From contig NZ_JBHULM010000011.1 of NCBI RefSeq assembly GCF_042684485.1, positions 496,001-560,000 of the forward strand: a stretch of DNA of 64,000 nt, given 5' to 3'. Origin of the DNA: Oceanihabitans gracilariae (GTDB taxonomy: Bacteria; Bacteroidota; Bacteroidia; Flavobacteriales; Flavobacteriaceae). The notes below the pieces were generated by a model, which saw only the letters and a list, made by a program, of their open reading frames with translations, was not told the origin of the DNA and made no database searches. The position numbers and the translations under genes are program-made. Of the stretch, positions 18,927 to 27,932 are shown piece after piece (the first letter of the stretch is position 1; the number at the start of each line of letters is the position of its first letter).

Positions 18927-21233
18927 TTAGTTACTGGCTTTGTTCTTTTTTTTTGCTTCCCATTTTTCTTTTTCTTGTGCATCAATTACAGCAATTGCAG
19001 CCATATTTACAATTTCATCTACACTTGCACCTAATTGAAGAATATGAACTGGTTTGCGCATACCCATCATAATTGGTCCTATAGAATCTGCTTTATTAAG
19101 CACCTTAAGTAGTTTATAGGTAATATTAGCAGCGTCAAGATTAGGAAAAATTAAGGTATTTACTTTTTTTCCTGCTAATTTTGAAAACGGAAAAATCTGT
19201 TTTATTTTTTCACTATCTAATGCAAAATCTGTTTGTAACTCACCATCTACAACCATATCTGGATATGCTTTATGAAGTTTAGAAACAGCCTCTCTTACTT
19301 TTGAAGCTTTATCATTAGTAGAAGAACCAAAGTTAGAATAACTAGTCATTGCCATAACAGGATCCATACCAAACATTTTTACAATTCTAGCAGTCATTTT
19401 AGCAATAATGGCTAAGTCTTTTGCAGTAGGATCTATATTAATAGAGGTGTCACTTAAAAACAAAGGACCTCTTTTTTTAGTCATCATTAAATTTGTAGTT
19501 GCAACACGAGTTGTTCCTGGTGCCATACCAATAAGCTCTAGCATTGGTTTTACAACCGAAGGATAACTTCTAGAATACCCAGAAATAAGTGCATCTGCAT
19601 CACCTTCATTAACCATCATTGCAGCAAAATAATTACGCTCACGCATGATTTTTTGAGAAGAATATATAGTAACACCTCTACGTTTTCTTTGTTTCCAATA
19701 CGCTTCGGCATATCTGTTTTTTCTTTCTAATTCTTCATCTGATTTTGGATCGATAATAGAAACATCTGCATCAAACTCTATTTCTTCTTTTAGTCTTTCA
19801 ATTTCGTCTTTTCTTCCTAAAAGAATTGGTATAGCAATACCTTCTTCATAAACAATTTGTGCTGCTTTTAAAACATCTAATTGGTCTGCTTCTGCAAAAA
19901 CCACGCGTTTTGGGTTGGTTCTAGCTCTGTTAAGTAAGAGTCTAACAATTTTATTATCGCTACCTAAACGCTCTAATAGTTCGTCTTCATATTTTTGCCA
20001 ATCTTCAATAGGTTCTTTTGCAATACCACTTTCCATTGCAGCTTTAGCTACAGCAGGAGGAACGGTTGCAATTAATCGAGGATCAAATGGTTTAGGTATA
20101 ATATATTCTTTACTAAATGTTAATCTAGTTTCGCCATAAGCAATATTTACTTGCTCAGGTACTGGTTCTTTAGCTAAATCGGCTAGCGCTTTAACTGCTG
20201 CCATTTTCATTGCTTCATTAATTCCTGTTGCACGAACATCTAAAGCACCTCTAAAAATAAAAGGAAAACCTAATACATTATTCACTTGATTAGGATGGTC
20301 ACTTCTACCAGTTGCCATAATAATATCATCTCTAGTATCTTTAGCTAGTTGGTATTTAATTTCTGGATCTGGATTAGCCATTGCAAAAACTATAGGGTTT
20401 TTGGCCATGACTTTTAACATTTCTGGAGTCACAATATCTGCAGTAGATAAACCTATAAACACATCTGCATCTTGCATTGCTTCTTGTAATGTATCTATCT
20501 TTCTATGTGTAGCAAACTCGGCTTTTTGTGAAGTTAAATTATCTCTATCATCACGAATAACTCCTTTACTATCTAGCATTACAATGTTTTCTCGTTTTGC
20601 ACCAAATGCTTGGTATAAACGCGTACAAGAAATTGCCGCTGCTCCTGCTCCACTAACAACAATAGAAGCTTCTTCTATCTTTTTTTCTGAAAGTTCAAGA
20701 GCATTTAATAATGCTGCTGCAGAAATAATTGCAGTACCATGTTGGTCATCATGCATTACAGGAATATCTAATTCTTCCTTTAAACGTCTTTCAATTTCAA
20801 ATGCTTCTGGAGCTTTTATATCTTCTAAATTTATACCTCCAAAAGTTGGAGCTATATTTTTAACTGTAGCAATAAATTCTTCAATATTTTCTGTGTTTAC
20901 TTCAATATCAAAAACATCAATTCCTGCAAATATTTTAAATAGAAGTCCTTTTCCTTCCATTACTGGCTTAGATGCTTCAGGACCTATATTACCTAGACCT
21001 AAAACAGCAGTACCATTAGAAATTACAGCAACTAAGTTACCTTTTGCTGTATATTTATAGGCATTATTTTTGTCTTTTTCAATCTCTAAACAAGGCTCTG
21101 CTACACCTGGAGAATATGCTAAAGATAAGTCTCTTTGTGTTGTATATTTTTTTGTAGGTACTACTTCAATTTTTCCTGGTGAAGGCTTTGCGTGATATAC
21201 TAAAGCTTCTCTACGTTTACTTTGCTTGCTCAT
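18927..21233 (-). CDS. maeB: NADP-dependent malic enzyme with phosphotransacetylase-like domain
   Basis: The enzyme converts malate to pyruvate, CO2 and reduced cofactor. The 768-residue two-domain length is that of MaeB. Residues 1 to about 430 form the malic enzyme (LAYSPGVAEPCLEI, DDQHGTAIISAAALLNAL, nucleotide-binding VVSGAGAAAISC), and about 430-768 form a phosphotransacetylase-like domain (FAEADQLDVLKAAQ, MAPGTTRVATTNLMMT) that in this family is regulatory rather than catalytic. A -7 box at 21264-21271 gives its own promoter. The decayed queG fragment lies just upstream, about 70 bases away. Confidence 0.96.
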   Translation of the reverse strand: MSKQSKRREALVYHAKPSPGKIEVVPTKKYTTQRDLSLAYSPGVAEPCLEIEKDKNNAYKYTAKGNLVAVISNGTAVLGLGNIGPEASKPVMEGKGLLFKIFAGIDVFDIEVNTENIEEFIATVKNIAPTFGGINLEDIKAPEAFEIERRLKEELDIPVMHDDQHGTAIISAAALLNALELSEKKIEEASIVVSGAGAAAISCTRLYQAFGAKRENIVMLDSKGVIRDDRDNLTSQKAEFATHRKIDTLQEAMQDADVFIGLSTADIVTPEMLKVMAKNPIVFAMANPDPEIKYQLAKDTRDDIIMATGRSDHPNQVNNVLGFPFIFRGALDVRATGINEAMKMAAVKALADLAKEPVPEQVNIAYGETRLTFSKEYIIPKPFDPRLIATVPPAVAKAAMESGIAKEPIEDWQKYEDELLERLGSDNKIVRLLLNRARTNPKRVVFAEADQLDVLKAAQIVYEEGIAIPILLGRKDEIERLKEEIEFDADVSIIDPKSDEELERKNRYAEAYWKQRKRRGVTIYSSQKIMRERNYFAAMMVNEGDADALISGYSRSYPSVVKPMLELIGMAPGTTRVATTNLMMTKKRGPLFLSDTSINIDPTAKDLAIIAKMTARIVKMFGMDPVMAMTSYSNFGSSTNDKASKVREAVSKLHKAYPDMVVDGELQTDFALDSEKIKQIFPFSKLAGKKVNTLIFPNLDAANITYKLLKVLNKADSIGPIMMGMRKPVHILQLGASVDEIVNMAAIAVIDAQEKEKWEAKKKNKASN

Positions 21234-21263
21234 AATTACTATTCTATTAGTTTATAGAACTAG

Positions 21264-21271
21264 CAAATGTA
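21264..21271 (-). promoter_or_regulatory. Candidate -7 promoter box for maeB
   Basis: TACATTTG, the same sequence as in front of ruvA and gcvH, about 31 bases upstream of the maeB ATG. No matching -33 TTG is present. Confidence 0.5.
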
Positions 21272-21302
21272 AGAATACTGCAATTGAAAGCCTAATCTTT
21301 TA

Positions 21303-21730
21303 AGAAATTGATGTTTTATTGCAACCTAGAGAACTTAGTACGTTTAACTGCATATTTTTTAAATACTTTACTAAAAGTTTCTTGTGTTATTTCTTGCCAA
21401 TCTTTTTTGGTCATTTCTAACAGATCTGGATCTAGATTAAAGAGTGGTTCGCTTTGTGGTTTTGAAAATCTATTCCATGGACAAACATCTTAACAGACAT
21501 CACAACCAAACATCCAATCCTGAAAAGCACCTTTCATGCTAGTTGGCAATTGCTCTTTTAGCTCGATAGTAAAGTACGAAATACATTTACTACCATCTAC
21601 CACATATGGTTCTGTAATTGCTTGTGTTGGGCAAGCGTCTATACAAGTAGTACAAGTACCACAATGGTCTGTAGTTATAGCATCATATTTTAAGTCTAGA
21701 TCGACAATGAGTTCTGCTATAAAACAAAAA
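21303..21730 (-). pseudogene. Decayed 3' fragment of queG (truncated duplicate)
   Basis: This stretch matches the 3' end of the intact queG (about 22835-23262) at roughly 93% by eye: I counted about 28 mismatches in about 405 aligned bases. It encodes the C-terminal 140 or so residues, including the ferredoxin-like cluster motif CGTCTTCIDACP. Two in-frame TAA stops break it. One is at 21490-21492, where the intact gene has CAA (after GCDVC). The other is at 21316-21318, where the intact gene has CGA (after RLQ). No N-terminal half exists. Homology stops abruptly at the left arm of the hairpin 21727-21765. It is not expected to be functional. Confidence 0.88.
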
Positions 21731-21765
21731 GCCTTAGTAATCACAGGAGTATTACTAAGGCTTTT
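21727..21765 (-). terminator. Strong intrinsic terminator of the lipoprotein gene
   Basis: A perfect 15-bp inverted repeat AAAAGCCTTAGTAAT/ATTACTAAGGCTTTT with a 9-base loop, 22 bases beyond the stop of the gene at 21788. It sits exactly at the border of the queG fragment. Confidence 0.88.
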
Positions 21766-21787
21766 ATTATACTATTCGTTATTAAAA

Positions 21788-22693
21788 TTAATCCATTAAC
21801 ACTTTTGCTCCTTCTGGTTTAGAAAAGAAATTCTCTTCTACAGTTGGAGAGAAACTAAGATCACTAACGCTTATTTTAGTGATATATTCTCCTAGTCCAT
21901 CTTTATCATTAGTAGACCAGTAGGTTTTAAACCCTTTAGCAAAAACAATTCCGTCTACTGTTGTTGTACCTTGAAGAACTGTTATTTTTTCTGGTGCATG
22001 CCCTCCATTTGGAAAGTATTTAGGGTATGAAACAATATATTTAATTGCTGATACTAAATTGGTTTTTGCATCTACGTACAGAATATAATAATCATCTGGA
22101 GCAGAACCTACACCAGCTTCGTAGGTTGCTTTGATTACTTTTTGTGTTGCACCTTGAAATTCGATTTTTGGTAATAATTCTAAATTTACACCTTCACCAT
22201 CTAAAACAAACGGATGTCCTGAAAAATACAATGGGGTTAAAGCCCAAAATTTCGTATCATAAGCAAAGGATGTGCTGTCTTTTGCTTTTACCCAAGCTTC
22301 TTTACCATCCCAACCAAAAATAGATGTTGGGTCTGTAATGCTATTATGTCTAGCTTTATTGCTCCAGGTATCTATGGTTTGGTAAGAGTCTCTTATTCCT
22401 TTACCATCTACTGGTTCATAATTAAAACGTAATGACAAATAACCATTACCATACCATTTATCTAATCCACCATGCGCTTCCATAGCACTCCATAGCACTT
22501 TACCTGCTTCAGTAGCATTTAATCTTTTATTCGCTTTTGCCACTCTATCTTGAATCCAAGAATCTGGAATATTATATGCAACTTCTGTTGTTTTCACTTC
22601 CGTACTAGCAGCTGTTTCTTTATTTGTAGTTTCTTTACATGCTACAAGATTTAATACTAAAAATAAACCTAGAAGGTTAAAAGGGATTCTCAT
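21788..22693 (-). CDS. Lipoprotein, DUF6503-like, unknown function
   Basis: This 301-residue product has a lipoprotein signal peptide with the cysteine at LVLNLVACKETT (C19). The mature part is beta-rich and resembles LolA/LppX-like half-barrel proteins (GHPFVLDGEGVNLELL, TNLVSAIKYIVSYPKYFPNGG, IVFAKGFKTYWST). I associate it with the DUF6503 family, with moderate certainty. It is flanked by intact queG and a dead queG 3' fragment, and has its own candidate -7 box (22752-22759) and terminator (21727-21765). It therefore looks like a self-contained inserted cassette. Localisation is periplasmic face or outer membrane; the ligand is unknown. Confidence 0.8.
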   Translation of the reverse strand: MRIPFNLLGLFLVLNLVACKETTNKETAASTEVKTTEVAYNIPDSWIQDRVAKANKRLNATEAGKVLWSAMEAHGGLDKWYGNGYLSLRFNYEPVDGKGIRDSYQTIDTWSNKARHNSITDPTSIFGWDGKEAWVKAKDSTSFAYDTKFWALTPLYFSGHPFVLDGEGVNLELLPKIEFQGATQKVIKATYEAGVGSAPDDYYILYVDAKTNLVSAIKYIVSYPKYFPNGGHAPEKITVLQGTTTVDGIVFAKGFKTYWSTNDKDGLGEYITKISVSDLSFSPTVEENFFSKPEGAKVLMD

Positions 22694-22751
22694 TTTTTGC
22701 TTTCTTTTTGTTAATTAATCCATAGTAGTCGAGATCAAACTTCAAACCTTT

Positions 22752-22759
22752 CAAAATTA
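22752..22759 (-). promoter_or_regulatory. Candidate -7 promoter box for the lipoprotein gene
   Basis: TAATTTTG matches TAnnTTTG about 60 bases before the start at 22693. The -33 region is not convincing. Confidence 0.35.
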
Positions 22760-22826
22760 ACTACATTTATTTCGATTTTTTTTAATTTGGTAACTCGAAC
22801 AAAATAGCTTGCATAGCTATAATCCT

Positions 22827-23750
22827 TTATTTCAAAAAATTAATGTTTCGTTGCAACCCGGAAAACTTGGTACGTTTAACTGCAGATTTTTTAAATACTT
22901 TACTAAAAGTTTCTTGTGTTATTTCCTGCCAGTCTTTTTTGGTCATTTCTAACAGATCTGGATGCGGATTAAAGAGTGGTTCGTTATGTGGTTTTGAAAA
23001 TCTATTCCATGGACAAACATCTTGACAAACATCACAACCAAACATCCAATCGTCAAAAGTACCTTTCATGCTATTTGGGAGTTGGTCTTTTAACTCGATA
23101 GTAAAGTACGAAATGCATTTACTACCATCTACCACATATGGTTCTGTAATTGCTTGTGTTGGGCAAGCGTCTATACAAGCAGTACAAGTACCACAATGGT
23201 TTGTAGTTATAGCATCATATTCTAAGTCTAGATCGACAATGAGTTCTGCTATAAAATAGAAAGACCCTGTTTGTTGTGTGAGTAGGTTGCTGTGTTTACC
23301 AATCCAACCTAAACCTGACTTTGCTGCCCAAGCTTTATCTAAAACAGGAGCTGAATCTACAAAAGCACGTCCTGCAACTTCACCAATTTCATCTTGAATA
23401 AATTGTAAAAGCTGTTTTAGTTTGTCTTTAATTACAAAGTGGTAATCGGTTCCGTATGCGTATTTAGATAGCTTATAGCTTTCTGTGTTTTGTGTTTTAG
23501 AAGGATAATAATTAAGTAATAATGATATTACCGATTTTGAATCTTCTACTAGTTTTGTAGGATCTAAACGTTTATCAAAATGGTTTTCCATATACTGCAT
23601 GGTACCATGCATGTTTTGGTTTAACCAGTTTTCTAATCTTGGTGCTTCTTTTTCTAAAAATGTTGCTTTGCTAATACCACAAGACATAAAACCGAGGCGT
23701 TTGGCTTCTGCTTTTATACTTTTAGTATGTTTCGCTTTATTGTTCAACAT
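22827..23750 (-). CDS. queG: Epoxyqueuosine reductase
   Basis: QueG reduces epoxyqueuosine to queuosine in tRNA wobble positions, using cobalamin and two 4Fe-4S clusters. The catalytic-region motif VDSAPVLDKAWAAKSGLGWIGKH and both cluster motifs, CGTCTACIDACP and CDVCQDVCPWN, are intact. I start it at the ATG at 23748-23750 (MLNNKAKHTKSI), giving 307 residues, the usual length. An upstream extension to 23792 adds an unconserved-looking leader. It lies 75 bases after ruvB on the same strand. A degraded copy of its 3' end occurs 1.5 kb downstream. Confidence 0.95.
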   Translation of the reverse strand: MLNNKAKHTKSIKAEAKRLGFMSCGISKATFLEKEAPRLENWLNQNMHGTMQYMENHFDKRLDPTKLVEDSKSVISLLLNYYPSKTQNTESYKLSKYAYGTDYHFVIKDKLKQLLQFIQDEIGEVAGRAFVDSAPVLDKAWAAKSGLGWIGKHSNLLTQQTGSFYFIAELIVDLDLEYDAITTNHCGTCTACIDACPTQAITEPYVVDGSKCISYFTIELKDQLPNSMKGTFDDWMFGCDVCQDVCPWNRFSKPHNEPLFNPHPDLLEMTKKDWQEITQETFSKVFKKSAVKRTKFSGLQRNINFLK

Positions 23751-23824
23751 TGTATTATGGATTAGCAACAATTTAGAAATAATAGCGCACAATGTACATT
23801 ACTGAAGTCTCAATGTGCTTCCTT

Positions 23825-24847
23825 TCAAAATAATCCGCCTTGTGTAGGACCTTTTATTTTATTTAAGTGTTTATAAGCAAATTCTGTAACCTCACGACCT
23901 CTTGGTGTACGTATGATAAAACCTTGTTGAATAAGAAATGGCTCATATACTTCTTCAATAGTTTCAGCATTTTCACTTACAGCAGTAGCTAAAGTAGTGA
24001 TACCTACTGGACCACCTTTAAATTTATCTATTAAAGTAGTTAATATTTTATTATCCATTTCATCCAATCCATGCGCATCTACATGTAATGCCTCTAAAGC
24101 ATAACGAGATATTTCAATATCTATGTTTCCGTTTCCTTTTATTTGTGCAAAATCACGAACACGACGTAGTAAAGCATTTGCTATTCTTGGTGTACCTCTA
24201 CTTCTACCAGCAATTTCTACTGCAGCTTCCATAGATATAGCAACGTTTAATATTTGTGCACTACGTTGTACTATACTAGATAATAATTCGGTATTATAAT
24301 ATTGTAATCTACTTTGTATACCAAAACGTGCTCGCATTGGAGCGGTTAAAAGCCCAGAACGCGTAGTAGCACCAATTAATGTAAATGGGTTTAGATTGAT
24401 TTGAACCGTTCTTGCATTTGGTCCTGTTTCAATCATGATGTCAATTTTATAATCTTCCATAGCAGAATACAGATATTCTTCTACTATTGGACTTAGTCGA
24501 TGTATTTCATCTATAAATAAAACATCACGTTCTTCTAGGTTAGTAAGTAAACCAGCTAAGTCTCCTGGTTTATCTAAAACAGGTCCTGAGGTAACTTTTA
24601 TACCAACTTCTAACTCATTGGCAAGTATATGAGCTAAAGTGGTTTTTCCTAAACCTGGAGGACCATGAAAAAGGGTATGATCTAAAGCTTCATCACGACC
24701 ATTAGCTGCTTGAACAAAAATTTGTAAATTTTCTAATACTTGATCTTGACCAGTAAAATCATGAAAAGATAATGGTCTTAATTTTTTTTCTACATCAAAT
24801 TCTTCCGGAGAAAAATTTTGGTCTGTGGGATCTAGGTTTTCGTTCAT
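23825..24847 (-). CDS. ruvB: Holliday junction branch migration DNA helicase RuvB
   Basis: RuvB is the AAA+ hexameric motor that pulls DNA through RuvA-bound Holliday junctions. The 340-residue product has Walker A GPPGLGKTT (residues 62-70), Walker B with DEIHR (113-117), the sensor region GATTRSGLLTAPMRARFG and a C-terminal winged-helix domain ending near RTPRGREVTEFAY. A leader of about 80 bases precedes it, with a -7 box at 24930-24937. queG follows at a short distance and is probably co-transcribed. Confidence 0.97.
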   Translation of the reverse strand: MNENLDPTDQNFSPEEFDVEKKLRPLSFHDFTGQDQVLENLQIFVQAANGRDEALDHTLFHGPPGLGKTTLAHILANELEVGIKVTSGPVLDKPGDLAGLLTNLEERDVLFIDEIHRLSPIVEEYLYSAMEDYKIDIMIETGPNARTVQINLNPFTLIGATTRSGLLTAPMRARFGIQSRLQYYNTELLSSIVQRSAQILNVAISMEAAVEIAGRSRGTPRIANALLRRVRDFAQIKGNGNIDIEISRYALEALHVDAHGLDEMDNKILTTLIDKFKGGPVGITTLATAVSENAETIEEVYEPFLIQQGFIIRTPRGREVTEFAYKHLNKIKGPTQGGLF

Positions 24848-24929
24848 AGCATTTTCTGTCTAGGCAGAACTTTCTTTTATAATTTAATAAAATCTATAAG
24901 CTTTTAAAAAACTTAGTAGATTACTAAAA

Positions 24930-24937
24930 CAAATATA
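24930..24937 (-). promoter_or_regulatory. Candidate -7 promoter box for ruvB-queG
   Basis: TATATTTG matches TAnnTTTG exactly, between the cox subunit I terminator and ruvB. It implies a leader of about 77 bases. No TTG is at the preferred spacing. Confidence 0.45.
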
Positions 24938-24941
24938 ATGA

Positions 24942-24971
24942 AAAAGCCTCTCTAAAAATAGAAAGGCTTTT
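24942..24971 (-). terminator. Terminator of the act-cox operon
   Basis: Minus-strand stem AAAAGCCT/AGGCTTTT with an A/T-rich loop and T tail, about 43 bases after the coxI stop at 25014. Confidence 0.75.
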
Positions 24972-25013
24972 AAGTTTTATTGAGACCCTAAGCCAAGCTC
25001 AGGATGTTTTTAT

Positions 25014-26807
25014 TTAGTGTTGAAGTTCTTCTTCACCTTCTTTTAAAGGTACATTTTGAGGAATGAAATCTTCATCATGACCTGGTTTAGAATAGTCATA
25101 AGACCATCTGTATACGTGAGGAATTTCTCCTTCCCAGTTTCCATGAACATGTTTTACTGGAGTAGTCCACTCTAAAGTAGTAGCTCTCCATGGATTTTGC
25201 ACTGCGCGCTTACCAAAGAACATGCTGCTAAAGAAGTTATATAAATATATTAACTGTACTGCTCCACCAATTAAAGCAAAAATAGTAATGATTACATTAG
25301 TATTTGCTAAATCATCAAATAGTGGGAAGTTAGAGTTTGTATAATAACGTCTTGGTAAACCAGCCATACCAATAAAATGCATTGGGAAAAATACACCATA
25401 AGCACAAATTGCTGTAATCCAGAAATGGATATAACCAAGGTTTTTATTTAACATTCTACCAAACATTTTTGGGTACCAGTGATAAATACCTGCAAACATA
25501 CCGTAAAGAGCAGATATACCCATTACTAAGTGGAAGTGTGCAATTACAAAATACGTATCGTGAACGTTAATATCTAAAGCAGAATCTCCAAGAATAATAC
25601 CTGTTAAACCTCCTGTTATGAAAGTAGAAACAAATCCTATAGAGAACAGCATTGCTGGATTCATTTGAATGTTACCTTTCCATATTGTGGTTATCCAGTT
25701 AAAAGCTTTTACCGCTGAAGGTATTGCAATTAATAGTGTTGTAAATGTAAATACAGAACCTAAGAATGGATTCATACCAGATACAAACATGTGGTGACCC
25801 CAAACTATAGTAGAAAGGAATGCAATTGCTAAAATAGAAGCAATCATAGCACGATAACCGAAAATAGGTTTACGTGAGTTTGTTGCCATAATTTCAGAAA
25901 CTAATCCCATTGCTGGTAAGATTACAATATATACTTCTGGGTGTCCTAAGAACCAGAATAAGTGTTCAAATAATACTGGTGAACCACCTTGATAGTGTAA
26001 TACTTCACCTTGAATAAATATATCTGATAAGAAGAATGATGTACCAAAGCTTCTATCCATTATTAATAATAATGCAGCAGATAATAATACAGGGAATGAT
26101 ACTACACCAATAACAGCTGTAATAAAGAATGCCCAAATAGTTAAAGGTAGTCTAGTCATAGACATTCCTTTTGTACGTAAGTTAATTACAGTAACAATAT
26201 AGTTTAATGATCCTAATAAAGAAGAAGCAATAAATATAGCCATAGCTACTAACCATAATGTCATACCCATTCCTGATCCACCTGATGCCATTGGCAATGC
26301 AGATAATGGAGGATAAATAGTCCAACCAGCAGCAGCAGGTCCTGCTTCAACAAAAAGTGAGATTAACATAATAACACTAGATAAGAAGAATAACCAGTAA
26401 GAAACCATGTTTAAGAAACCTGATGCCATATCTCTTGCACCAATTTGTAACGGAATTAATAAGTTACTAAAAGTACCACTTAATCCTGCTGTAAGTACAA
26501 AGAATACCATGATAGTACCATGAATAGTTACTAATGCAAGATAGATATCTGCATCCATAACTCCTCCTGGAGCCCATTTACCTAATAATGCTTCAAAAAT
26601 TACATTAGGCTCTTCTGGCCATGCAATTTGCATACGAAACATAAGTGACATGATTACACCAATAACTCCCATGATTGTACCAGTAATTAAATACTGCTTA
26701 GCAATCATTTTGTGATCTATACTAAATATATATTTAGTGATAAAAGTTTCTTTATGGTGATGCTCTTCGTGTGCTTCGTGATCGTGTGTATCTGCGTGTG
26801 CTGACAT
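25014..26807 (-). CDS. Cytochrome c oxidase subunit I (aa3/caa3 type)
   Basis: This is the catalytic heme-copper subunit: 597 residues and about 12 membrane helices. The heme/CuB ligands and the Tyr-His crosslink site are visible: HGTIMVFFVLTAGLSG, GHPEVYIVILPAMG (CuB His and crosslinked Tyr), GHHMFVSGM (two CuB His) and AHFHLVMGIS (heme ligands). The N-terminus is histidine-rich, with seven His in the first 22 residues. It ends the act-cox operon, following subunit II by 28 bases. Subunits III and IV and the assembly factors lie about 20 kb away at 3135-6133. Confidence 0.97.
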   Translation of the reverse strand: MSAHADTHDHEAHEEHHHKETFITKYIFSIDHKMIAKQYLITGTIMGVIGVIMSLMFRMQIAWPEEPNVIFEALLGKWAPGGVMDADIYLALVTIHGTIMVFFVLTAGLSGTFSNLLIPLQIGARDMASGFLNMVSYWLFFLSSVIMLISLFVEAGPAAAGWTIYPPLSALPMASGGSGMGMTLWLVAMAIFIASSLLGSLNYIVTVINLRTKGMSMTRLPLTIWAFFITAVIGVVSFPVLLSAALLLIMDRSFGTSFFLSDIFIQGEVLHYQGGSPVLFEHLFWFLGHPEVYIVILPAMGLVSEIMATNSRKPIFGYRAMIASILAIAFLSTIVWGHHMFVSGMNPFLGSVFTFTTLLIAIPSAVKAFNWITTIWKGNIQMNPAMLFSIGFVSTFITGGLTGIILGDSALDINVHDTYFVIAHFHLVMGISALYGMFAGIYHWYPKMFGRMLNKNLGYIHFWITAICAYGVFFPMHFIGMAGLPRRYYTNSNFPLFDDLANTNVIITIFALIGGAVQLIYLYNFFSSMFFGKRAVQNPWRATTLEWTTPVKHVHGNWEGEIPHVYRWSYDYSKPGHDEDFIPQNVPLKEGEEELQH

Positions 26808-26835
26808 AATTTAATATTCTTTTGTCTTATTAAAT

Positions 26836-27903
26836 TTAGTTAATTAGTGAGTTTTTGAAAACTTTTTGTTCTTTCATCCAAGCGTCATATTCCTCTTGAG
26901 TTTCAACAATAATTTTCATTTGCATATTGTAGTGAGATTTACCACAAATCTTATTACATAATAACAAATAATCAAAATCATATCTTTCTAGAGCATCTTC
27001 TCCTTTAGCAACAAGATCTTTACTCTTTTCTGCTCTAATATTATTGATGTTTGTAACCTTATCAATTATATCTGGATTTTGACGCATATCTTCTGTAGTT
27101 ACAGTTGGAGTAAAACCAAACTGAGTAATCATACCAGGAACACAGTTCATTTGTGCTCTAAAGTGTGGCATGTAAGCAGAGTGTAATACATCTTGCGAAC
27201 GCATTTTAAACAATACAGGACGACCAACTGGTAAATGTAATTCTGTTGTAATTACATCATCTTGTGCATTTGGATCTGCTTCATCTAAACCTAAAATATT
27301 AGCTCTATCAATATCAATTAAACGAACATTAGCTTTACCTAAAGTATTATCCTGTCCTGCATATCTTGCTTTCCAGTTAAACTGTTGTGCATACAACTCT
27401 ACTACTAAAGGATCTTCATCTTCATTAACATTCATGATACTTGACCAAGTAAATAATCCGTAGATAATTAAACCAGCTAATACAATAACAGGAATAATTG
27501 TCCAGATAAACTCTAAAGTATTGTTATCTGCAAAGAATAATGCTTTCTTACCTTTTTCCCCTTTATATTTAAAAGAGAAATAGTGTAAAAGAAATTGTGT
27601 AATAACCTGAACTATAAAAATAAGAATCATAGAAATGGTCATTAAATTATCTATTTCAGGACCATGTGCTGATGCTGAGTTAGACATTAATGGTAAATCA
27701 CCTAATTCTACAACACTCCAGATAGTTATTATATAAATGAAGGCTAAGAAACCAATCATTAAATAACCGTTTAAGTTATTATCTTTATCTGTTGCTATTT
27801 GGCTATTTGAGTTACCTACTTGAGCTAAATCAAATATTTTAACCATTTGCCAAATGGCAATTGTTATAAATACTAATACTAAAATTGTTAATAAAGCAGT
27901 CAT
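26836..27903 (-). CDS. Cytochrome c oxidase subunit II
   Basis: Subunit II carries the binuclear CuA site that receives electrons from cytochrome c. The 355-residue product has two or three N-terminal transmembrane segments, longer than the classical two, and a cupredoxin domain. The CuA ligands are C316, C320, H324 and M327 in CNKICGKSHYNM, with the first His in DVLHSAYMPHF. There is no fused cytochrome c domain, so ActE or ActA of the upstream complex must deliver electrons directly. It is co-transcribed with actF (29 bases away) and subunit I. Confidence 0.96.
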   Translation of the reverse strand: MTALLTILVLVFITIAIWQMVKIFDLAQVGNSNSQIATDKDNNLNGYLMIGFLAFIYIITIWSVVELGDLPLMSNSASAHGPEIDNLMTISMILIFIVQVITQFLLHYFSFKYKGEKGKKALFFADNNTLEFIWTIIPVIVLAGLIIYGLFTWSSIMNVNEDEDPLVVELYAQQFNWKARYAGQDNTLGKANVRLIDIDRANILGLDEADPNAQDDVITTELHLPVGRPVLFKMRSQDVLHSAYMPHFRAQMNCVPGMITQFGFTPTVTTEDMRQNPDIIDKVTNINNIRAEKSKDLVAKGEDALERYDFDYLLLCNKICGKSHYNMQMKIIVETQEEYDAWMKEQKVFKNSLIN

Positions 27904-27932
27904 TGTTGTCGTTCGTCTTTATTTATATTTTA

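Noticed and set aside
20401..21060. A 219-codon plus-strand open frame
   Set aside because: It is wholly antisense to the strongly conserved maeB gene and has no recognisable domain or promoter; a composition artefact of the minus-strand gene.
21490..21744. An 84-codon ferredoxin-like gene with CGTCTTC motif
   Set aside because: It is the decayed queG 3' fragment with premature stop codons, not a separate ferredoxin.
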